64,000 nucleotides of DNA, from NCBI RefSeq assembly GCF_017571525.1, contig NZ_JAGETY010000004.1:248001-312000 (forward strand). Reading direction: 5' to 3'. This DNA is from Hymenobacter sp. BT559. Its GTDB lineage: Bacteria; Bacteroidota; Bacteroidia; Cytophagales; Hymenobacteraceae. A program made the position numbers and the translations under genes. This document shows, one piece after another, positions 8,122 through 14,318 of this stretch (the first letter of the stretch is position 1; each line of letters begins with the position of its first letter). The notes under the pieces are model-generated. The model saw only the letters and a list, made by a program, of their open reading frames with translations, searched no databases and was not told where the DNA came from.

Positions 8122-9093
8122 CTATTGGCCGAGCACGATAGCAAAAATCAGCGGGGCCACGATGGTGGCATCGCTTTCGATGATGAATTTCGGGGTTTTC
8201 TCGCCGAGCTTGCCCCAGGTGATTTTCTCGTTGGGCACGGCACCCGAGTAGCTGCCGTAACTGGTGGTCGAGTCCGAAATCTGGGCAAAATAGCCCCACA
8301 GCGGCACGTCGTGGCGCTGCAAGTCCTGGTGCAGCATGGGCACCACGCAGATGGGGAAGTCACCAGCAATGCCACCACCAATCTGGAAGAAGCCGATTTT
8401 GCTTTCCTCGGTGGCGGTTTTGGTATACCAGTCAGCCAGGTACATCATGTACTGGATGCCGGTTTTCATAGTGTGCACGTTCTTGATGTCGCCCGAAATC
8501 ACGTGGCCGGCGTAGATGTTGCCGAGCGTCGAGTCTTCCCAGCCGGGGCAGATGATGGGCAGGTTTTTCTCAGCGGCGGCCAGCATCCACGAGTCTTTGG
8601 GGTCAATCTGGTAGTACTGCTCCAGGTCGCCCGACTTCAGAATCTGGTAGAAGAATTCGTGCGGGAAGTACGATTCGCCAGCTTGGTCGGCCTTTTCCCA
8701 GTGCTTGAGCACGGTGTGCTCGATGCGACGCATGGCCTCTTCCTCGGGGATACAGGTATCGGTCACGCGGTTCATGTGGCGCTTCAGCAACTCGTGCTCG
8801 TCGGCGGCGGTGAGGTCGCGGTAGTGCGGCACGCGCTCGTAGAAGTCGTGGGCCACGAGGTTGAAGATGTCTTCTTCGAGGTTGGCGCCGGTGCAGCTGA
8901 TAATCTGCACCTTATCCTGGCGAATAAGCTCAGCCAGCTGAATACCCATCTCGGCGGTGCTCATGGCGCCGGCCAGGGTAATCATCATTTTGCCGCCATC
9001 GGCGAGGTGCTTATTGTAGCCATCGGCCGCGTCGATGAGGGCAGCGGCGTTAAAATGGCGGAAATGATGCTTGAGGAAATTGGTGATTTGCAT
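8122..9093 (-). CDS. Deoxyhypusine synthase-family protein
   Basis: A 323-residue homologue of deoxyhypusine synthase, which uses NAD and spermidine to transfer an aminobutyl group. The catalytic lysine context is present (EKITWGKL, Lys295; compare SWGKI in eukaryotes). NAD-site segments GAMSTAEMG, SCTGANLEEDI and QIGGGIAGDFP are also clear. Bacteria lack eIF5A, so bacterial members are thought to make homospermidine or another polyamine, and some modify other targets. The length is slightly below the eukaryotic 369. It lies 114 bp downstream of hslV on the same strand, with a 31-bp-arm inverted repeat between them. The product here is inferred, not known. Confidence 0.93.
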   Translation of the reverse strand: MQITNFLKHHFRHFNAAALIDAADGYNKHLADGGKMMITLAGAMSTAEMGIQLAELIRQDKVQIISCTGANLEEDIFNLVAHDFYERVPHYRDLTAADEHELLKRHMNRVTDTCIPEEEAMRRIEHTVLKHWEKADQAGESYFPHEFFYQILKSGDLEQYYQIDPKDSWMLAAAEKNLPIICPGWEDSTLGNIYAGHVISGDIKNVHTMKTGIQYMMYLADWYTKTATEESKIGFFQIGGGIAGDFPICVVPMLHQDLQRHDVPLWGYFAQISDSTTSYGSYSGAVPNEKITWGKLGEKTPKFIIESDATIVAPLIFAIVLGQ

Positions 9094-9106
9094 GGGATGG
9101 GTTCGT

Positions 9107-9190
9107 TGTCATGCTGACGAAGGAAGCATCTTGTCAGACACGGCTTTACGTGGTTCATCCTGACAAGATGCTTCCTTCGTCAGCATGACA
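9107..9190. repeat. REP-like inverted repeat, 31-bp perfect arms
   Basis: The arms at 9107-9137 (beginning TGTCATGCTGACGAAGGAAG) and 9160-9190 are perfect reverse complements, separated by 22 bp that can itself form a small CACG/CGTG stem. It sits between hslV and the DHS-family gene. There is no T run at the end, so it is not a standard terminator. It resembles the elements at 9764-9863 and 12371-12476. Confidence 0.9.
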
Positions 9191-9207
9191 CCACTTAAAA
9201 ATGGAGA

Positions 9208-9747
9208 TTACGCCGGCTCGGCGATAATCAAATTGTGGTTGGTGTAAATGCAGATATCGGCCGCGATGTGCAGCGATTCTTCCACCATTTGGCGGGCGGT
9301 GAGGTGCGGGGCGTGCTTTTTGAGGGCTAGCGCGGCCGACTGCGCATACATGGCGCCGCTGCCGATGGCAGCTACGTCCATGTCGGGCTCCAGCACGTCG
9401 CCAGTGCCGCTTACTATCAGCAGTTCGTCTTTGTCGGCCACTACCATCATGGCTTCGAGCTTGCGTAGGTACTGGTCTTTGCGCCAGTCTTTAGCCAGCT
9501 CAATGGCAGCGCGCTTGAGGTTGTTGCCGTAGGCGGCAAGCTTCTCCTCAAAGCGGTCGAGCAGCATAAAGGCATCGGCGGTAGAGCCGGCGAAGCCGGT
9601 TACGACTTTGCCGTCGTTGAGCTGGCGCACCTTGCGCACGTTGTTTTTGGCCACATGCTTGTCCATGGTGGCCTGGCCGTCGGCCCCGAGGGCAATCTGG
9701 CCGTTGTGGCGCACCCCAAGCACGGTGGTGGAGCGGATTCTGGTCAT
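9208..9747 (-). CDS. hslV: ATP-dependent protease proteolytic subunit HslV
   Basis: HslV forms the proteolytic dodecamer of the HslUV (ClpQY) complex. The 179-residue protein carries STTVLGVRH, whose Thr7 is the expected N-terminal nucleophile after removal of the propeptide, then GQIALGADGQATM and KVVTGFAGSTADAF, all family signatures. Length is normal. The unfoldase gene hslU is not adjacent and is not elsewhere in the window, so it must be encoded at another place. Downstream on the same strand is the DHS-family gene. Confidence 0.97.
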   Translation of the reverse strand: MTRIRSTTVLGVRHNGQIALGADGQATMDKHVAKNNVRKVRQLNDGKVVTGFAGSTADAFMLLDRFEEKLAAYGNNLKRAAIELAKDWRKDQYLRKLEAMMVVADKDELLIVSGTGDVLEPDMDVAAIGSGAMYAQSAALALKKHAPHLTARQMVEESLHIAADICIYTNHNLIIAEPA

Positions 9748-9763
9748 GGGTATCTACTAAAAA

Positions 9764-9863
9764 ACTGTCATCCTGAGCTTGCGAAGAACCTTGTTTCCGT
9801 TGAACTGCCCCTTAAGGTTTCGTTCAACTGGCATAAGGTCCTTCGCAAGCTCAGGATGACAGT
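9764..9863. repeat. REP-like inverted repeat, 29-nt arms
   Basis: The arms 9764-9792 (ACTGTCATCCTGAGCTTGCG...) and 9835-9863 pair with a single mismatch. The 42-bp interior contains a further GTTGAA/TTCAAC stem, so a branched structure is possible. It lies between the E2 gene stop and the hslV start. Confidence 0.9.
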
Positions 9864-9877
9864 CGGTGGTCAATTTA

Positions 9878-11578
9878 TCAAATCAGCATCCGCATCGGGT
9901 CTTCCAGCAGGGCCTTGAGCGTCTGCAGGAAGGCGGCACCGGTGGCGCCGTCTACCACGCGGTGGTCGCAGCTTAGCGTCACCTTCATGATGTTGCCGAT
10001 GGCTAGGGCACCATCCTTCACTACAGCGGTTTGCTTGATGCCACCCACGGCCAGGATGCAGGCATCGGGCGGGTTGATGATGGCGGTAAACTCGTCGATG
10101 CCGAACATGCCGAGGTTCGAGATGGTGAAGGTGCTACCCTCCCATTCGGCGGGTTGCAGCTTCTTGCTCTTGGCTTTGCCGGCCAGCTCTTTCACCTCGG
10201 TGGCAATCTGCGACATGCCTTTGCCATCGGCGTTGCGGATAACGGGTACCAACAGGCCTTCGTCCACGGCCACGGCCACGCCGATGTTCACCACCTTGTT
10301 CTGGCGAATGCGGTCGCCGAGCCACGACGAGTTGATGGCGGGATGCTGCTTCAGGGCCACGGCCGAAGCCTTGATAACCATGTCGTTGAACGACAGCTTC
10401 ACCGGCGACAGCTCGTTGAGCTTCACGCGGGTTTCCATGGCCTTGTCCATCAGGATTTCCATCGTGAGATAGAAATGCGGGGCCGTAAACAGGCTCTCCG
10501 ACAGGCGCTTGGCAATCACCTTGCGCATCTGCGACACCGGCGTATCGGTGTAAGTGCCTTCGGCTGCAGCCGGGGCGGGCGCAGCGGCTGGCTTAGCAGC
10601 CTGCTGCTCGGGCAGGGCTGCCTGGATGTACTCGCTGGGGGCCGAAGCGGGAGCGGCGGGGGCAGCCGCCGGAGCTGGGCTAGCGCCGGGCTGGGCATTT
10701 TCGAGGTCGCGGGCCACGATGCGGCCGTTTTCGCCGCTGCCTTTAATCTGGCGCAGGTCTACGCCTTTGTCTTTGGCAATGCTCTTGGCCAGCGGGGAGG
10801 CTAGCAGGCGGCCGGTGCTTTCAGCCTGGGGGGCAGCGGCCGGGGCCGCAGCGGCTGATGCGGACGGCGCGGCCGTTTCGGCGGGCGCGGCAGCCGCCGG
10901 GGCACCGCCGCTTTGGCCACCTAGCAGGGCCTGAATATCAGCGCCTTCTTCGCCAATGATGGCTAACACGCCATCTACGGCTACTGCTTCGCCTTCCTTG
11001 GGGCCGGTGTAGAGCAGGGTGCCATCCTCGTAGTTTTCCAGCTCCATCGTGGCTTTGTCGGTCTCGACTTCGGCCAGCACGTCGCCCGACTTCACCTTGT
11101 CGCCTACCTTTTTCAGCCAGGCGGCGATGGTGCCTTCGGTCATGGTATCGCTCATCTTGGGCATGCGCACCACGGTAGCTTTCTTGCCATTGGCGGGCGC
11201 GGCCGGGGCAGCGGGGGCCGGGGCGGGTGCAGCAGCCTGAGGAGCCGGGGCGGGCGCGGGGGAAGCAGGCGCTGGCGCGGCGGCCGCCTGGGGAGCGCTA
11301 GCCCCACCCTGGCCGTTGAGCAGGACCGAAATGTCTTCGCCTTCCTTACCCACGATGGCCAGTACGCCATCTACCGGCACCGAGTCTTTCTCCTTGGGGC
11401 CGATGTAGAGCAGGGTGCCATCCTCGTAGTTTTCCAGCTCCATCGTGGCCTTATCGGTTTCGACTTCAGCCAGGATGTCGCCCGACTTCACTTTATCGCC
11501 TACTTTTTTGAGCCAGGCCGCGATAACCCCTTCGGTCATCGTGTCGCTCATTTTCGGCATTTTTATAATTTCGGCCAT
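9878..11578 (-). CDS. pdhC: Pyruvate dehydrogenase complex E2, dihydrolipoamide acetyltransferase
   Basis: E2 forms the core of the pyruvate dehydrogenase complex and moves acetyl groups from E1 to CoA. Two lipoyl domains are present (about 1-80 and 140-215), each with the ETDKATMELE lipoyl-lysine motif (first at Lys43). Ala/Pro-rich linkers follow each, then a peripheral subunit-binding domain (LLASPLAKSIAKDKGVDL), another Ala/Pro linker, and the catalytic acyltransferase domain ending DHRVVDGATGAAF. The frame is open to 11635, but MAEIIKMPKMSDTM at 11578 is the normal E2 start. The protein is 566 residues. E1 genes are absent here, and the E3 gene is at 45252-46646. The 2-oxoglutarate complex is a less likely alternative, since those E2 proteins usually have one lipoyl domain. 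Confidence 0.95.
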   Translation of the reverse strand: MAEIIKMPKMSDTMTEGVIAAWLKKVGDKVKSGDILAEVETDKATMELENYEDGTLLYIGPKEKDSVPVDGVLAIVGKEGEDISVLLNGQGGASAPQAAAAPAPASPAPAPAPQAAAPAPAPAAPAAPANGKKATVVRMPKMSDTMTEGTIAAWLKKVGDKVKSGDVLAEVETDKATMELENYEDGTLLYTGPKEGEAVAVDGVLAIIGEEGADIQALLGGQSGGAPAAAAPAETAAPSASAAAAPAAAPQAESTGRLLASPLAKSIAKDKGVDLRQIKGSGENGRIVARDLENAQPGASPAPAAAPAAPASAPSEYIQAALPEQQAAKPAAAPAPAAAEGTYTDTPVSQMRKVIAKRLSESLFTAPHFYLTMEILMDKAMETRVKLNELSPVKLSFNDMVIKASAVALKQHPAINSSWLGDRIRQNKVVNIGVAVAVDEGLLVPVIRNADGKGMSQIATEVKELAGKAKSKKLQPAEWEGSTFTISNLGMFGIDEFTAIINPPDACILAVGGIKQTAVVKDGALAIGNIMKVTLSCDHRVVDGATGAAFLQTLKALLEDPMRMLI

Positions 11579-11664
11579 CGGAGTTGCAGGTTGGGATTGG
11601 GGGCCAAAATTAGCCGCCAAAACGTGGGGAAACAATCGGCCGCAAGGCCGCTAGGGGAGTGAAG

Positions 11665-12288
11665 TTAGCGCGGAGGCGCCAAGTGGCTAACGTCTAAGAA
11701 ATTGCGGATGGTGTAGTGCCCGCCCGTGCGGTGCAGCTTGTAGAGGCAGAGGTTCTGGTGCTCAAAGCCATCCATGTAGCGCAGCGGGTAGCCGAGCAGC
11801 TGGCACAGCAGCACGCGCAGGGCGCGGCCGTGCAGGCACACCAGCACGATTTCGTCCTGGGACCGGCTTTCGAGCAGGTCGATAAACGGGCGCTGGCGGG
11901 CCGCTACCTCGGCCGGGCTTCCGCCGCCGGGCAGGCGCGCGTGGTCATCGCCGGCCTTCCAGGCGTCCAATACGCGGGCATATTCGGCGTCTTCCTCGGG
12001 CGTGATGCGGGTGCCCTCGCGGGTGCCCCAGCTTATCTCGTTGAGGCCGGCGTGCTCTTCGTGCGGCAGGCCGGCGTCGATAAACTGCTGCACCGACTGC
12101 CGGGTGCGCTTGAGCCTGGAGGTGTACACGCGGGCAAAGGGCATATGCTGATAAGCGGCCCAAAACTGCGCGGCCTGCTCGCGGCCCCGCGCATTAAGGT
12201 CCGAGTCGACCCCACTGCCCTGCACAATGCCTTGCACGTTGAAGTCGGTCTGGCCGTGGCGAAGAAGATAAAGCTGCTGAACTGGCAC
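11665..12288 (-). CDS. Histidine phosphatase (phosphoglycerate mutase-like) family protein
   Basis: The RHG motif LYLLRHGQTDFN near the N-terminus supplies the phospho-accepting histidine, and LVCLHGRALRVLL near residue 150 supplies the second catalytic histidine. The open frame runs to 12468, but the first 60 codons cross the inverted repeat at 12371-12476 and match no family. I therefore place the start at the GTG at 12288 (reading MPVQQLYLLRHGQ), giving 207 residues, the usual size. Substrates of this family range from phosphoglycerate to alpha-ribazole phosphate; none can be chosen here. It is divergent from the menaquinone genes. Confidence 0.9.
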   Translation of the reverse strand: MPVQQLYLLRHGQTDFNVQGIVQGSGVDSDLNARGREQAAQFWAAYQHMPFARVYTSRLKRTRQSVQQFIDAGLPHEEHAGLNEISWGTREGTRITPEEDAEYARVLDAWKAGDDHARLPGGGSPAEVAARQRPFIDLLESRSQDEIVLVCLHGRALRVLLCQLLGYPLRYMDGFEHQNLCLYKLHRTGGHYTIRNFLDVSHLAPPR

Positions 12289-12370
12289 GAGGGTAGGCGG
12301 AGTAGTTTTGCCGAACAATGCCGTAAAGTACGGGTTGGCTACTGCGTTGTTCGTTTTCCCTGGCCGGTTA

Positions 12371-12476
12371 AAAATCGGTTGTCGTGGCGAGCCTGCGAAG
12401 CAGTTGCCCCCGCACGACACCCGCACAACTCGCCCTGGGGCAATGGCTTCGCAAGCTTGTCCTGACAACCGATTTT
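12371..12476. repeat. REP-like imperfect inverted repeat
   Basis: AAAATCGGTTGTC at 12371-12383 pairs with GACAACCGATTTT at 12464-12476. The pairing continues with mismatches through TGCGAAGC/GCTTCGCA and TTGCCCC/GGGGCAA. The right-hand arm (read as GTCAGGACAAGCTTGCGAAG) resembles the GTCATCCTGAGCTTGCGAAG arm at 9764. It sits in the divergent spacer between the histidine phosphatase and the thioesterase. Confidence 0.8.
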
Positions 12477-12485
12477 AGCCCTACA

Positions 12486-12920
12486 ATGACTCTCGACGAC
12501 GTAAAAACCTGGGTTTCGCACCGCCCTACCCTAGCCGACACGCTCGGCATTGAGCTCACGGCCCTCACCGAAACGTACCTTGAAGGCCGCATGCCCGTCG
12601 ATGGCCGCACCCACCAGCCGATGGGCCTGCTGCACGGCGGCGCGTCGGTGGCCCTGGCCGAAACGCTGGGCAGCATCGGGGCCGCCACGCGCATCGACGT
12701 GACGCGCCAAGCCTGCGTGGGCCTCGAAATCAACGCCAACCATATTAAGGGTGTGCGCGAGGGCTGGGTGCGGGGCCAGGCCACGGCCCTGCACGTAGGC
12801 CGCACCACTCAGGTGTGGGAAATCCGCATCACGCACGAAGAAACCGGGGCCCTGGTGTGCATTAGCCGCATCACGATGGCAGTGATAGACCTGCCCGCTG
12901 CCAAAGAAAAACAAGCCTGA
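12486..12920 (+). CDS. Hotdog-fold thioesterase, probable DHNA-CoA hydrolase (MenI-like)
   Basis: A 144-residue PaaI/YdiI-type hotdog thioesterase. The core QPMGLLHGGASVALAETLGS matches the catalytic helix region of E. coli YdiI, and a family-type HIKGVREGWVRGQA strand follows. The frame is open from 12384, but that part crosses a repeat; the ATG at 12486 gives the standard N-terminus. Its stop overlaps the menF start by one base (TGATG), which indicates translational coupling. Because menF, menD, menB and menE follow, I infer that it hydrolyses 1,4-dihydroxy-2-naphthoyl-CoA in menaquinone synthesis. The fold is secure; the substrate is inferred from context. Confidence 0.88.
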   Translation: MTLDDVKTWVSHRPTLADTLGIELTALTETYLEGRMPVDGRTHQPMGLLHGGASVALAETLGSIGAATRIDVTRQACVGLEINANHIKGVREGWVRGQATALHVGRTTQVWEIRITHEETGALVCISRITMAVIDLPAAKEKQA

Positions 12921-14152
12921 TGCGCACCGCTGAACCCCGGCTTCTTTCGTGGCCCACCGCCGCTAGCCCCGATGCGTGGGCCCGGCTGCGCCACTTGGTG
13001 GCGGGTGCCTTGCGCACGGGCCGGCCGCTGGCGCTCTGGCGCGAGCCGGAGGCTAGCCAGCCGCGCCTATTGGTGGCGCGCGCGCTCGAAGCTTCCTATA
13101 CGGGCCTGCCGCCCGCGCTCGATGCCCAGGCGCCGGCGGGCTTCGCATTTTTCCCGTTTCGCGATTCTGACCACAACCCGGCGCTTTTCCTGCCCGCCGA
13201 TGTGCAGTACGACCTGGCCGAACCCGCAGTGGTGCGCATTGCCCCCGCCGCCCGCGAGCTGGTGCCCAACCTCACGGCCTGGCTAGCCCTGCCCACACCG
13301 CCCGCGCTGGCCTGGCACTACAGCACCCAGCCCGCGCCGCCCGCCGCCACCGAGGCTGAGTACACGCAGCTGGTGCGCACTGGTGTAGCGGCGATTGAGG
13401 CCAAAGAAGTGGTGAAAGTGGTCACCTCGCGGGTGGCGCATCAGCCGCTGCCGGTGGGCTTCGACCCGCTAGCGGCCTTTCGGGAGCTGAGCCAGCAGTA
13501 TCCGCGCGCTTTTGTGTCGCTGGTGAGCGTGCCGGGCGTGGGCACCTGGCTAGGGGTGTCGCCCGAGGTGCTGGCCGAAGTAACGGCCGATGGCTTTTTT
13601 CACACCATGGCCCTGGCCGGCACCCAGCCGCTGGTGCCGGGCCGCTCGCCGCAAGATGCCATCTGGCGGCAGAAGGAAATCGAGGAGCAGGCCTTGGTAG
13701 CGCGCTACATCGTGAGCTGCTTCAAGCAGTTGCGCCTGCGCGAATACCACGAGGCCGGCCCGCGCACGGCGGTGGCGGGCCAGCTGTTGCACCTGCGCAC
13801 CGACTTTGAGGTCGATTTGAAAAACGTGCCCGCGGCTGCTTCGCTCGGCACCGACATGCTGCGACTGCTGCACCCTACCTCGGCCGTGGGTGGCATGCCC
13901 AAAGTAGCCGCGCTGGAGTTTTTGCAGCGCCACGAGGGCTACGACCGCGCCTATTACAGCGGCTTTTTGGGGCCGGTAAACGTGGCTAGCCCCGGCGTAT
14001 CGCGCCTCTACGTGAACCTGCGCTGCCTGCAGCTACGGCCCACCGAGGCGGTGCTTTACGCTGGCACCGGCCTCACCGCCGAGTCGGACCCTAGCCGCGA
14101 GTGGCAGGAAACGGAGCTGAAGCTGCAAACCGTAGCCGCAGTGCTGGGGTAA
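12920..14152 (+). CDS. menF: Isochorismate synthase MenF
   Basis: Converts chorismate to isochorismate, the first committed step of menaquinone synthesis. The C-terminal chorismate-binding fold is clear: EAKEVVKVVTSRV, FVSLVSVPGVGTWLGVSPEVL, HTMALAGTQP, HPTSAVGGMPK and YYSGFLGPV. Length 410 is normal for stand-alone isochorismate synthases. The start overlaps the thioesterase stop by one base. No isochorismate pyruvate lyase or siderophore genes are nearby, and menD lies downstream, so the menaquinone role is favoured over siderophore synthesis. Confidence 0.93.
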   Translation: MRTAEPRLLSWPTAASPDAWARLRHLVAGALRTGRPLALWREPEASQPRLLVARALEASYTGLPPALDAQAPAGFAFFPFRDSDHNPALFLPADVQYDLAEPAVVRIAPAARELVPNLTAWLALPTPPALAWHYSTQPAPPAATEAEYTQLVRTGVAAIEAKEVVKVVTSRVAHQPLPVGFDPLAAFRELSQQYPRAFVSLVSVPGVGTWLGVSPEVLAEVTADGFFHTMALAGTQPLVPGRSPQDAIWRQKEIEEQALVARYIVSCFKQLRLREYHEAGPRTAVAGQLLHLRTDFEVDLKNVPAAASLGTDMLRLLHPTSAVGGMPKVAALEFLQRHEGYDRAYYSGFLGPVNVASPGVSRLYVNLRCLQLRPTEAVLYAGTGLTAESDPSREWQETELKLQTVAAVLG

Positions 14153-14318
14153 GGCAAGGTGGTAAGCCGCGCGGGAACAAGTGCCGCGTTGCTTTCTTTG
14201 GCACTCCCAGTTTTCCTTCTCCTTACTGAAAAGAAGGTCAGACAAACCGGACGTTCTTTTAATGTTGCGGATGTTTTCGCCGTACTGTCAACCCTCCTCC
14301 CATCCTTAGCCTCTGCCT

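Noticed and set aside
8050-9117. 355-codon plus-strand frame over the DHS-family gene
   Set aside because: The minus strand encodes an intact enzyme with catalytic motifs; this frame is its shadow and also crosses the terminator.
12289-12468. Upstream extension of the histidine phosphatase
   Set aside because: The added 60 codons run through an inverted repeat and match nothing; a GTG start at 12288 gives the normal length.
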